The notes beneath the pieces were generated by a model that worked only from the letters and a program-made list of their open reading frames with translations, had not been told where the DNA came from and did no database searches. A DNA stretch of 64,000 nucleotides from Crambe crambe (lineage: Eukaryota; Porifera; Demospongiae; Poecilosclerida; Crambeidae): the NCBI GenBank assembly GCA_963924555.1, contig OZ004594.1:3255563-3319562 (forward strand), written 5' to 3'. Of the stretch, positions 1 through 10,176 are shown piece after piece (within the stretch, counting starts at the first letter, position 1; each line of letters begins with the position of its first letter). Made by a program: the position numbers and the translations under genes.

Positions 1-651
1 GTTTGTGACAGTGGAGAGGCGTCCATTTCCTCCAGTGATAAATGATATTGCAAGAGTGAATGGCCTGTTTGTATCGATTCTCTTTCCTGGACCATATCCA
101 CTGAAATCAGCATCCAGGACGTTTGTCCCGCAGCCTCCACGATCGCAAGAAGAGTAGTAATGAGGAGCGTGATAGTCACATGTGTGAGCAGTCGAGGCCA
201 TTGCGTACTTATTCGCCTCCATGGTGTCCATCTCAGGACACCAGACTCCACCCACATCATTAGCGTCACAGTAGTATTCATTATGCTCACCAGGCACTGG
301 TTGCTGGGCCGAATTGTAGCCAGGCATGGTGACAAAGTATAAAGCTCCATTGCAGTTGCAGCCAACTTGACTCATGTCGACATTGAAGGTGAGTCTCTTG
401 CCAAGGAGAGGCATGTTATAGAAGGAAGTTGTAGTAATCGTGCTGGAGCTAGAGTCACCCAGGTAGACACGCCCTCCTCCCTTGAGGGTGATGCTGTCTC
501 CACTCACTTGAGTGAAATTTGTGGACCAATCAGCAGAGAGAACGTACTTAACTTGAGTTTGGCCGTTAATCTTGATGGTAACACCGCCATTGTTGGCTGC
601 CGATGTCAAGACCACAAGTGAAGCGACAAGGAATAGAGCAAGATTATCCAT
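1..651 (-). CDS. GH7 cellulase-like secreted protein, N-terminal part (runs off window)
   Basis: An open frame of 217 codons runs on the minus strand from an ATG at 651-649 to the window edge with no stop or intron. It starts with a signal peptide (MDNLALFLVASLVVLTSA). Residues ~105-130 (CNCNGALYFVTMP) match the conserved GH7 core strand, and residues ~162-169 read EMDTMEAN, matching the GH7 active-site motif E-x-D-x-x-E (EMDIWEAN in fungal cellobiohydrolases) with nucleophile Glu, Asp and acid/base Glu all kept; the usual Trp is Met. A Cys-rich stretch (CDRGGCGT) and YGPG follow, as in the family. GH7 enzymes cut the beta-1,4 bonds of cellulose outside the cell. The C-terminal half, with the rest of the substrate tunnel, is missing from the window. 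GH7 is mainly fungal and protist and rare in animals; transfer or contamination is possible, though no break in context is visible. Confidence 0.82.
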   Translation of the reverse strand, partial: MDNLALFLVASLVVLTSAANNGGVTIKINGQTQVKYVLSADWSTNFTQVSGDSITLKGGGRVYLGDSSSSTITTTSFYNMPLLGKRLTFNVDMSQVGCNCNGALYFVTMPGYNSAQQPVPGEHNEYYCDANDVGGVWCPEMDTMEANKYAMASTAHTCDYHAPHYYSSCDRGGCGTNVLDADFSGYGPGKRIDTNRPFTLAISFITGGNGRLSTVTN

Positions 652-1304
652 TTTTTCTTCGATCAACTTGAAAAACTCGTGGAAGCTGTTTCTGCTCGTA
701 GTTTTGATGAGAGTTGGAGCACTTTTATGTGAAATCCTTGAATACAGCTAATACACTAAACACTCCAACACAAAAATGGATAGCATTCACACGCAGGATC
801 CTTATACGGGACCCTTAAATACATTGGCTGATATAACCATTATGCAAAGCACATTATGCACTATTGCCCTATTATAGCATAAGTCACCTAGAATGATTGC
901 AACCACACAAAGGCATTATTATAGTGCACTCCATGCACTGATCATAAGATTGTAGTATAGTATAGTATGGCTGCATTGCTTGCAAGTATTAGTCATGAGA
1001 TGAGGTTACTCTAATGCTTCAATGCAATGCGCAGTAATGCTTTTAAAGCCCTATTGCATTAATGCATGCATGCATGCATGCATCAGTCATGATCATAAAC
1101 CTTTATGGGATTGCTATCCTAGTTCTTTAAAGGACACACCCACAGACACGCCTGTATATTATGTAGGAGCCAGTCATTAAGGGAAAGGGGCAGGACAAGG
1201 AGGGGAGGGAGGGGAGCGGATAAGAAGGGACAGGAAAAGAGGGGAGGGGGACATGACTGGCAGTGAAAGGGGATCACAAAAGAATTATTAATTATAACAC
1301 ATAC
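652..1304. other. Non-coding, GH7 upstream region
   Basis: No coding signal seen on either strand. It contains the GH7 5' flank and a short (ATGC)n run at 1062-1083. The promoter should lie just above 651 on the minus strand, but I see no clear element. Confidence 0.5.
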
Positions 1305-1480
1305 ATTTTCGTCGGGCCTTGACGTAGAAGTTGATGTGAGTGGCAATGACTTGGAGGAACTTGTGGGTGACAAGGTACGGGAGGTCGAGCCTGCGAGCTC
1401 TCCGCAAGATGGTGGCAGCTGCATGCCGAATGGCCACTCTAATCTCATCCTCTATGGACTCTGATGCAGGGGCTAAGTTT
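1305..1480 (-). CDS. Single exon of an SNX13/SNX14-like sorting nexin (PXA domain)
   Basis: Minus-strand exon of 176 bp. The acceptor is CTTTAG at about 1486-1481, preceded by a very long pyrimidine tract. The donor is GTATGT at 1304-1299. The translation includes SIEDEIRVAIRHAAATILRR and then VTHKFLQVIATHINFYVKAR. This pattern (acidic-E-(I/L)-R, paired Arg, L(V/I)T-K-L, final H-I-x-x-Y-x-K-A-R) is that of the C-terminal part of the PXA domain of SNX13, SNX14 and SNX25, endosome/ER contact-site proteins. One nucleotide of a split codon precedes the exon and one follows it (phase 1). No other exon of the gene could be found between 1.5 and 5 kb or below 1.3 kb, so this may be an exon with large introns or an orphan copy. 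Confidence 0.6.
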
Positions 1481-1483
1481 CTA

Positions 1484-1836
1484 AAGGGAAGGGGAGGATG
1501 GGAGGGGAGGGGAGGAGGAAAGGGAGGAGAGGGGAGGAGGAGGGAAGGGGAGGATGGGAGGGGAGGGGAGGGGAGGAGGGGATGGGAGGGGAGGAGGAAG
1601 GAAGGGGAGGATGGGAGGGAAGGGGAGGGGAGGAGGGGAGGAGGAAAGGGAGGAGAGGGGAGGAGGGAAGGAGGGAAGGGGAGGAGGAAAGGGGAGGGGG
1701 GAGGGGAGGAGGAAAGGGAGGAGAGGGGAGGGGAGGGGAGGAGGGAAGGGGAGGATGGGAGGGAAGTGGAGGAGGATGGGAGGGAGAGGAGGAGGAAAGG
1801 GGAGGAGAGGAGGGCAAGGAGGAAAGGGGAGGGGAG
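1484..1836. repeat. Polypurine (GGGGA/GGAGG) tract, ~350 bp
   Basis: Almost pure G/A on the plus strand with irregular GGGGAGG, GGAAAGG and GGATGG units. It lies directly upstream of the PXA exon acceptor when read on the minus strand, so it acts as an extreme polypyrimidine tract there. Open frames in it on both strands are low-complexity artefacts. Confidence 0.9.
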
Positions 1837-2144
1837 CTATGGTTAATGAGGAACTATGGTACGTAGATAAGGCAAACACACTATTTGGCTTGTTCATGAA
1901 AAAGTGATAACTGTAGTTGGACTATCTCTCAGTATATCACCTCAAATAAAGCGTATGTAGATTTAATTGCTGCTTGATTAACTAGTAACTATGAGTTACG
2001 GATATCAAGAAGTGTGTTTAATCAATGTCCTGAGACTAAAGTCTATTTGGGTCCACTTGATCCTCTGACCACTCATTATAAATACTGTCAATTCTTGAAT
2101 TTGAGTGATCAGCTCTTGATCTGCTGGTTTGGTTCCTTAAAAAT

Positions 2145-2418
2145 CAGGGGTGGCTGAGGACCCCAAAAAGTGGGGGGGGGGGGTGTGCATCAATGACTAC
2201 TCCCGATGAGCTGTAATGAGGTTTTGATTCTATACATGTTGTGGCCAAACAACAATGCAGTCACTACTGTGACATCATTAGTGAGACTTTATTGCTGCAG
2301 TTAGTCAATTATATAATGGGTCAAAAAAGTGGGGGGAGGGGGGGGGGGGGGCTCAGCCCCCACCTGCTAAAAAGTGGGGGGCTCTAGCCCCTCGCGCCCC
2401 CACCCTCAGCCGCCACTG
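2145..2418. mobile_element. MITE-like element with inverted ends
   Basis: The left end CAGGGGTGGCTGAGG and the inverse of the right end (CAGTGGCGGCTGAGGG) are imperfect inverted repeats, each followed inward by a G-rich run and AAAAAGTGGGGGG. There is no coding capacity. No clear target duplication was seen. Confidence 0.55.
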
Positions 2419-4490
2419 TAATAGGAGAGGTAATTGTGTCCTGAACTTGCTTACAAAAACTGAGTCTTATAGTTTACTAACTCAGAGTTCTTAGTTTACT
2501 AACCTGTGCCAGGAGTATACAAATCTTTGCATTACAATTTCCAGAATCTAAACAAACAAGATAGGTGGTATGGATTAGCTTCAGAAATACATATCATATC
2601 AATGATTTGCTGCTTGCATGTTCTATTGTATCAACATAAAATAAAGATCATGTTTAGTTCACTCACCTCTGATACTGCACAGTCTATAGAATAAGGCACT
2701 GTGAGGTCATCCCAAGGCTGCAAGTAATTGGAAATGAAGGTGTAATTCACGTGATTAAACAAACTTTTCTCCTTTATTTAATTAACACAACACACTATTA
2801 TATCCGTCCCTATCTATTTACAAATTAGAACCTTAGGTTCTGATTAGATACTTAATACTCAGCCTTTATGTGTTTCACACTTAGATAAAGAATAGAAAAT
2901 AGAGCACAGTGGGTTAGAGCAAGCACTTTCCACTCCACTGGTGATCCGGAACACGTGTATGAAAACTATGAATAGTTGCATATATATCCTTACATTCTAC
3001 ATATGTAAGGCGTACCATTGGTATCTTGCAAACACATGTTTGAGAACACAATCACATCTGTCTCATGTTTGACTAGCAAGAAAAAGAATGCTTGTTATAT
3101 CAGCAGGAAAAGCAATGTCTGTGTCTGAGGACTAAACAATAGTGAAACACAATATCATATCCTCTAACACACTACACATTTATTGATGTCTTTCCTTATT
3201 TCAGTTACCACAAGTAACAGTTATTCATTACTATTATCGTATTCATGAGGAATAACACCACAACCCTTTATTATATGGAATGATGTTGCAGTTTGAGAAA
3301 TTTTTTCAGCGAACCCATCACATGTACTAAGAGTTCTCAGTGCAAAAATATTTGTGCACTCTCGAGATTATAGTCAGAATCTTTGACGATGCCCCTAGAA
3401 TAGCAACATGGTTGTTTTTTTTTTCTTCCTGAAACAGCTGTCTATCTCTGCATAAAATTCTAGGGCAGAGTTTATCTAGGTCCGTGAGAAAGCAAATGAA
3501 ACAGTTTGTCTTAGAGACATTATGTACTAATGCAAAAACAATAGCATCGGCATGATAGCTGCTGCTGGTACACAAGTCAGAGGTCGTCTTTATCAGTGGA
3601 ACCTATTATTGTGAAGTAGACATTGTCTGAACTTGAGGTTATGCGTCATTTATAAAGTTTAACAGAAAGACCGCAACCATTATAAGGAACTGAAGGATAT
3701 TCACAAGATACAGTTTGAATGAGTCAGGCATAGCAAACCACTAGAGTTCTTTCCCTATGCCTTATGTCTTGCCACTATGCCTTCAGTTCTTCCCCCTATG
3801 CCTTATATCTTACCACTATGTCTCTTCCCCCTATACCTATGTCTTCCCACTATGCCTGCCTATGTCTTCCCACTATGCCTCTTCCTCCCGGAGCCATCTC
3901 AACAACATAATCATTGGGCCTCTCTCCTTCATGGTGATCATGGTCATGCCCCTATGCATATTACTAAACTCAGACATTAATCAATCTCATTTCTAGCCTT
4001 GCTAGGCCTATGATGGCACTACAATGTATCCCTGCTCTCTGCCTGAGTCGTACAGCAAAGATGTATTAGACAGACTCACATTCATATATTCCTTTCTCCT
4101 TTTGCTTTCGTGTCTCTTGCAGTTCAGTTGGTTACACACCGCACAAGATGTGGGAATATGGAGGGGAATCGTGTCATGTGATGGTGCAGGGGAAGGGCGC
4201 TTCATGTGCAATAGGACGTTGGGAGTTGGAGAGAGGATTCTAAATGAAAAAAAAAAAGAGGATTGGATTACTCTGAGAATAAATGCTTAGAAATTGGAAG
4301 TTAAAGAGAGAAGCCATCATAAAGTGAGAGCTAGAATAGTAAGTTAAATGAGCTATTACTCATTTTGGCAAACTGTTCAGTTTCTCTCCCTGATTTTTTA
4401 AGTTTCTGTTTATAAAACAGAAGGCTGTCAATAATTGATAGGTGTGTGTCTAGAATTTACAATATCCAATTGGTGATCACTTTCCAGATA
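2419..4490. other. Long stretch without a recognisable gene
   Basis: Only short open frames with no recognisable motif and no convincing splice-linked exons on either strand. Contents seen: AT-rich sequence and the degenerate minisatellite at 3753-3890. Exons of the sorting nexin could hide here but I could not support any. Confidence 0.4.
3753..3890. repeat. Degenerate minisatellite (CTATGCCT.TGTCTTCCCA)
   Basis: About seven imperfect copies of a unit near CACTATGCCTTATGTCTTCC follow each other. It is pyrimidine-rich and non-coding. Confidence 0.65.
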
Positions 4491-4494
4491 GCAT

Positions 4495-4801
4495 TGAGAG
4501 GAGGGAGGGGAGGGGAGGGGAGGGAGGGGAGGGGAAGGGAGGGGAGGGGAAGGGAGGGGAGGGGAGGGGAGGGGAAGGGAGGTGAAGGGGAAGGGAGGGG
4601 AGGTGGAGGGGAAGGGAGGGGAAGGGAGGGGAGGGGAGGGGAGGGGAAGGGAGGGGAGGGGAGGGGAAGGGAGGGGAGGGGAGGGGAGGGGAGGTGGAGG
4701 GGAAGGGAGGGGAGGTGGAGGGGAAGGGAGGGGAGGTGGAGGGGAAGGGAGGGGAGGGGAGGGGAAGGGAGGGAGGGGAGGGGAATGGAGGGGAAGGGAA
4801 G
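4495..4801. repeat. Second polypurine tract (GGGGAGGGGAAGGGA)n, ~305 bp
   Basis: More regular than the first tract, with units GGGGA/GGGAA and a repeated GGTGGAGGGGAAGGGAGG block near 4600 and 4690-4745. It contains many runs of four G and is purine-only, so it could form triplex or G-quadruplex structures. Frames through it are not genes. Confidence 0.9.
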
Positions 4802-4936
4802 ATTGTGTTTTAGGCACTAGGTATAAACTTGTGTTATTAGTCTATAAGATAATAACCTGAATAAGAAGTAGGCGCATAACAGACCAGCTGAAGCGCACCA
4901 CAACAGCATGAGACACAGAGGGGAGCTATAGAAGGG

Positions 4937-4964
4937 AAAACAAAACAAAACAAAACAAAACAAA
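4937..4964. repeat. (AAAAC)n microsatellite
   Basis: About five consecutive AAAAC units. Confidence 0.8.
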
Positions 4965-5250
4965 GTATTTGAATGATGGCTCGCGATTTATTACGATCTC
5001 TATCGAACTTACTCGCTTATTTGGCTGGATAAAAGGACTACCAGAATAGCCCCGAAAAACAGCTTTCTTTCCGCTCTGGCCAACACTCTTTTCGGACTTT
5101 CTCCCTCCATAGGCTTAATACTTAGAGAGCTAAACTGGTAAATGATCGCCACCGCTACAAGCTCAAAACAAAAAGTGGGTGGGGCTGAATCGTGAAACGT
5201 CACACTTATTACGCATGCGTACGTAATTCATAATTCTTGCGCCATCCGCC

Positions 5251-8200
5251 ATGGGAACTCTCCATCTCATGCTGGTAGTAGTGATAGCTGTAAATTCATG
5301 GATACCAACAGCATATACTCAAGGTGAGGAGGGTCTGGTTCGTGAGAGATTTTAGTCCATGATCTAATGATTATTGGCGAGCGAGCGAAGCGAGCGAAGC
5401 CCCACACTAATTGGTCAAAATGGAAAATTGCGATATTTATATGTTACACGTACGTCACTCAAAATGCGCATGCGCTTACGCGTGCGCACGACATAGCTAC
5501 TAAGCAACGTCATAATAAGCAATCGTTTTCGTTAAGCTTGAAGTTGAAGCACTATTGTAGCGAGTATTATGGAACCCAGAGAACCAGAAAACAAGCGAAG
5601 GAGGGCCCCAGAACACCCTCTAGAAACTGACCAGCAAAGAAGAGCGAGACCGAGCTAGAAGGAGAACACAGTCAAAGGAACAGAGAAAAACAAGACTAGC
5701 AAAGAAATGCGACAGATAGAGCCAGGAGGAGAGAATGTACAGAGTCAGCAGAAGATAATGCTGCAAGAGCAGAGCAAATGAGAGCCAGAAGGAGAGCAGA
5801 GTCAGCAGAACACAGAGCTGCCAGATTAGAGCATATGAGGGCTCATTATTTGAGAGACTAGCTACTGAGTCTGAACAGGAGTGGTAGCCTGGGTTCAGAG
5901 AAGACACTCTAATACTAACTGGGAATGCACCAAGTCAGTTAACAACCTGAATAGCTAGATATCGAAAGTCACTGTTGGGGCTATATAATCATAAGTGAGG
6001 GAGGAGCACATTGAAATGACCACTGGCTGCTTGCTCGCCCAACTAATGCTATACGAGCATCTCTAGTTATTTGTGTGATCATCTTAAAGTTGAAAGTCAG
6101 TTCTTTCCTAAAATTTAATTTCTCATTATTCTCATAGTCCCAAGGCTCCTAGTATTATGAGTTGTAAGGCAGTGCAACTAGGCCGACTGGAACATCTGAC
6201 ACTATTATTTTTTTAGTGTTGGAATTGCCCCATCCTCGTAATTGCCCTGCCTTACCTTAAAGCAGCAATTCCAAACGGCCGCCGGGGTAATTCCGAACAG
6301 TTCAATATTTCTGAAACTATGTGTACTGAGACTTCTGAGCTCAAAGTTGGAGGATAGAATCTATTGTCATGGAATTGCCCCGCTTTACCTTTACTGTAAA
6401 AATGTACACTGCACACTTATAGTGTATGTATAGGGACAATTTAATGTACATTGCACACCTAGAGTGTGTGTAGTCTCGCGTAGCCAGACCCAAGAAAAAG
6501 GAAAGAATTGGGTCTGGCTACGCGAGACTAGAGTGTGTGTATTGGGAGATTTTAGTGTACATAATAATAACGCTTCTGTTTTTACAGTGTTATAATGCCA
6601 ATTGTAGCTAGTTAATTTTTTCTATGTACATAATGATTATTAGAAAAGACTCATTATACCTATAGGTAGCCTGTAGTAGCTAGCTAGCTAGCTAGGTACT
6701 GTAGTTAGTTGCTGCATGGTTGAGATATAATAATGTGTTTATAGCTAGCTATTAAACCACAGCTAGTGTATGGGAACAGGGTGTGATGTTCTCCAATAGT
6801 ATCACAATATTAATTAGCGATAACTTTATACAGTAACAATCAAACCATGCAGCCAGCGACTGGAAGTGATACATAGCTTAATAAGCTAGAGCTAAGAATG
6901 CGCTAGCTGGACAAAACACAATACTGAGCATGCTCATAAAATGTTCCAAAGTTACCACACAGGGGTTATACAGAGGTGAGCATAATAGGCTGCTTGTATA
7001 GCCGATGTGACTACGTGCAGGGGGGAGGGCAACTTCAGGAATTTCCAGGGCACTGCAGTGTACCATTTCAACTATTAACTACAGAGGACCAAAAAGGGGG
7101 GTTACAATTCCCTCAACCCCACCCCTGGATCCAGCCCTGAACTATTTTGTTTTTTTTTTTCTCTGTTAGTGAATAAGGTTAGTAGGGTGGGATGCCAGGA
7201 AACTTTTATGTGTTCTGGAAATGGTATGTCCTTGACATGGAGGAGATTTGGCTCGAGACTGCCACTTACATCTTCTGGGAATAGGATTATAAATGTGAGT
7301 GCATGTATTAACAGCTATAGGTGCTTGTAAATTCACTTGGTACAGTCTTGAACTCAGAACACCAAACCAAAATTTACATAGCTTCCTTTTTAAGTAGCCC
7401 AATTCTAAAGCCACAATTAAAGGAAGTTATGTAAATTTTGGTTTGGTGTTCTGAATTTCATGTTGCAAGATTATTGCAATCCACTGTATCTTACATAGCT
7501 AATGAAATGTACTTGTGGTTTGATGTCTATAAGTTAAGTGCTGCAGGGTTTATGGTAGACTGTAGGAAATGGAACAGTCTGATTGGTCAGTAGCAATTGC
7601 AAGTTTATTAAACCATAGACCCTACAGCACTTAGACATCTTGATAGAGTCTAGACAAGGATGATTCTAATCTATTTTCTTATACAGACCACTCAGACCAT
7701 GACAGATGAAGCAAATGTATTTTTCTTCAAAAGTCAGCTGATATTAAATCACTTGATGCTGCGAGATCAAGGGGTCTTCGTTTGTACCATAATAAACAGT
7801 GGAAATGTCATAACCATTGTTAAAAGGCTTACAATTAATAGAGGCAAGATAGCCATAGCTTAATTTTATCACTGTGGGAATTAAAGACATGACCTTTTTC
7901 TAAGATAAAATAATACAGATGAATATTATTACAAACCCAAACAAGGCCTAACGGCATGTCACATGGCCTTCTTCCAAAGCCCTTCCTTTCTCATTTCATG
8001 AAAAGTGGCTTGGAACGAGCTTGTCACAGTGACACATAGCGTGCATGCATATATGTTGCATTAATTAAAAACTTTATTTTAACCACTATTTCCAACTATA
8101 ATAACTTTTATATGATTTTGAATAGAGCCTGCAGCAGTCATGGTTTCTAACTATAACCTATCGAACTACAACACTGGTGAAAACCTACAAATCCTTTGCC

Positions 8201-8622
8201 TTGTGGACACCTGTATCTCCAATTCGAGTGCATGTGCAGCTATATAAACAAGGGCTGATTATAAACACAATAACCCTCATAGATGCTGATAGAGTTCAAT
8301 TTGACCATCAGGTCTCTGATGATCTTGTGGGCGAGTACACATGCAATGTATCTGGTAGATACATGGAGCAAGACTTTGACTATGGGGAGGCCTTCTACAT
8401 TACAGGTATTATTTCATAACAGTTTGCTATTAACTACAATACTGTATCTGTGGGGGAATAATCCATAGGGGAATTTGTATATGAAATTTCAAATATAGAC
8501 CTCTTTCTGTTATAGGAATCCCTGGGCCTGCACCTACAAATGGAGGTGGAAGTGATCGTTATTACACTACAACCTCACCTTTCATACTAGCTTCTCTCCT
8601 GGTGGGAGTTACTTTGTCATAA
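5251..8622 (+). CDS. Two-Ig-domain GPI-anchored surface protein, one frameshift in exon 4
   Basis: Five exons: 5251-5323 (signal peptide, MGTLHLMLVVVIAVNSW), 7170-7294, 7687-7843, 8126-8405 and 8516-8622. Exons 2-3 form one Ig domain: Cys in GCQETFMC, Trp in LTWRRF, and the closing L-x(3)-D-Q-G-V-F-V-C. Exon 4 forms a second Ig domain: LQILCLV, then DDLVGEYTCNVSG. Intron 3 appears to use a GC-AG donor (GAG|GCAAG at 7844), which joins the phases exactly. Exon 4 has one extra base between about 8205 and 8215, so the first third and the rest are in different frames; all other phases fit. The last exon ends in a Gly/Ser spacer and a hydrophobic tail (SPFILASLLVGVTLS) with no basic stop-transfer residues, as for a GPI anchor. 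About 246 aa without the extra base. It could be a surface adhesion or recognition protein. The frameshift may be real or a sequence error. Confidence 0.68.
5569..5862 (+). other. Arg/Ala/Glu-rich degenerate coding remnant inside intron 1
   Basis: In intron 1 of the Ig gene. It begins at an ATG (MEPREPENKRRRAPEHPLET) and continues through several frame changes into repeats of RARRRAESAEHRAARLEHM. Such A/R/E repeats resemble the N-terminal part of proteins carried by some Helitron-like elements, but no helicase or Rep motif is present. Most likely a transposon remnant. Confidence 0.3.
6394..6590. mobile_element. Mariner-type MITE (CTGTAAAAA ends) with a nested insertion
   Basis: The ends CTGTAAAAA and TTTTTACAG are inverted repeats next to TA dinucleotides. 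Internal arms (TACACTGCACAC; GTGTGTATTGGGA) match the 120-bp element at 46242-46361, so both are one family. A second element sits inside at 6472-6529. Confidence 0.7.
6472..6529. mobile_element. 58-bp hairpin element nested in the MITE
   Basis: Perfect 21-bp inverted arms (6472-6492 and 6509-6529, starting AGTCTCGCGTAGCCAGACC) around a 16-bp loop. It is flanked by an 11-bp direct repeat AGAGTGTGTGT (6461-6471 and 6530-6540), consistent with insertion. Confidence 0.8.
7354..7454. repeat. Foldback repeat in intron 2 of the Ig gene
   Basis: Arms of ~37 bp (CAGAACACCAAACCAAAATT and its inverse) separated by ~28 bp. No coding content. Confidence 0.75.
7522..7639. repeat. Second foldback repeat in the same intron
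   Basis: Imperfect inverted arms TTAAGTGCTGCAGGGTTTAT and its inverse ending CCTACAGCACTTAGACATC, about 55 bp apart, just upstream of exon 3. Confidence 0.65.
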
Positions 8623-8764
8623 AATGATGCGGATCATTGCTAGCATAGATAGCTATACAATTAAGATAAATTTAATTATTAGTTGCTGTTATGACAATGG
8701 TCAACATCTAAAATTGTTACGAATGACTGAAATGAAACAATAAATGTAATTATAGTCACTGCAA

Positions 8765-9782
8765 TCACTTGAGAATGTGATGGGAGGACTGAGTCATACT
8801 GGTGAAAGGTCGCAAATCTGGAGGGAAAAAAAATCAAATGCTCACAACTGTAGTCACGCAGCTAATAGCTACAGTGGAACCTCTGATATAGGACACTCCG
8901 AAAGAGAATAAAGTTCTCAACAAAGGACAATCTAGAGTACCTTCATACATGTGCTATATATGAGAACAACCTCTCTCTAAAGGACAAAAGGCTGGGTCTC
9001 AAGTGTGTGCCTGTATTATTTCCACTATAGCTATATCTGAACTGTCTATATGGTGGGTAATCAAAAGTATTATTTATAGTGCTAGTAGTCCTTATACCTT
9101 GATTGGGTGCAGATCTTTGTTTGCTGATAGCTTCAATCACCTGCTGATCATTAATAAACTGGACATCCCTATAGAAAAAACAAAATGACAACAACAACAA
9201 CCAAAAAACAACAAGGAGTGAACCAAAATAATTAAGGAGTGAACCAAAATAATTAAGAACTAGGGGTCTTACCCTTCTTGTGTTTCTTTGGTTGTAGCAA
9301 GTGAAGTAGTGGGATGACTGGAATGAGAAAAGGAAATGATGAAGGGATCTAGAGGCACTTGGACGGTAGGAAGAATCCCTCGGGCATATGTGGGTGTGGC
9401 AGGTATGGTTCCACTGAATACCAATAAATCATCAACCTTTAACTGGAAGAAAGAAACTCTGTAATAATAAGTTGACCATCTACCTAGCTAAATTAGATGC
9501 TTAAGTTAGCACCCCTTTATTCTACAAAATGTTCACTTACAGCAAGTTCTTTTACTCCTCTGTTCTGAGTCTTGCCATAATTCCACAGCTTGACCAGAGA
9601 TATTGTACGTGGTTCATCAAATATCACAAAAACGGAGTTGATTACTCTTGGGATTATAGGGGCTAACCACATGTGTCGCCCATCCAGTGTATCATTTGGA
9701 CCATGTACCAGCTTGTCAGGAGTGCGAATGTCGTCAGTGATGCCAGGAAGAGCATTGACACTATCAGGAAATGCTGCAATAT
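8765..9782 (-). CDS. KATNIP: Katanin-interacting protein (KATNIP/KIAA0556), C-terminal exons
   Basis: Four minus-strand exons with matching phases: 9782-9541, 9442-9273, 9168-9098 and 8817-8765 (stop TGA at 8767-8765). The first encodes the last DUF4457 block (DIRTPDKLVHGPNDTLDGRH, then HMWLAPIIPRVINSVFVIFD and LVKLWNYGKTQNRGVKELA), the second LKVDDLLVFSGT...RGILP, the last NQ-DLRPFTSM, all in the order seen in animal KATNIP. The protein binds katanin at the ciliary base and acts in ciliogenesis. Everything N-terminal of this block (over 1000 residues in animal orthologues) is absent: upstream on this strand lies the SRCR array. An ATG in frame just above the first exon (9792) could start a short product, but a 3' fragment left at a rearrangement boundary, or an exon set split by the array, fits better. 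Confidence 0.85.
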
Positions 9783-10176
9783 CTGCAAGCATAAGGTAAA
9801 GGGATTATGGAAGGATGAATATAAATCATGTGTCCTTGGGTAATAGCACGTACATAAGTTTCCATTATCCTGTTCATTTACTTGTTAGCAAGCATTGCTA
9901 GAACTATTCAACTCTATTCACCTAGCTACATTGTTGTCAATTCATCGATCATTGTATGCTTGTATAATGTACAGAATAGTTGAGCATGGCGTAGCTACTG
10001 CTCTACTATAGTCAACATATGATGCACACATAAAACTTCCTGTGAGTTAGCTGTATGTTACAAACACTTTTTACATAATCATCATAAAAATCAACCAATA
10101 ACACACGATCCATTCCCATCGTGACAAAACTGTCAGATTTTTTTTGTTGAATGTATATAGCTGCCTGTGGCTAGTT

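Noticed and set aside
1340..1907. Several long open frames on both strands (Gly/Arg/Glu-rich or Pro/Ser-rich)
   Set aside because: They are by-products of the polypurine tract; no real codon structure.
3327..3575. 82-aa minus-strand frame as another sorting-nexin exon
   Set aside because: No PXA, RGS or PX motif and no convincing splice sites; could not be linked in phase to the PXA exon.
4428..4860. Pro/Leu/Ser-rich and Gly/Arg/Glu-rich frames
   Set aside because: Second polypurine tract; low complexity only.
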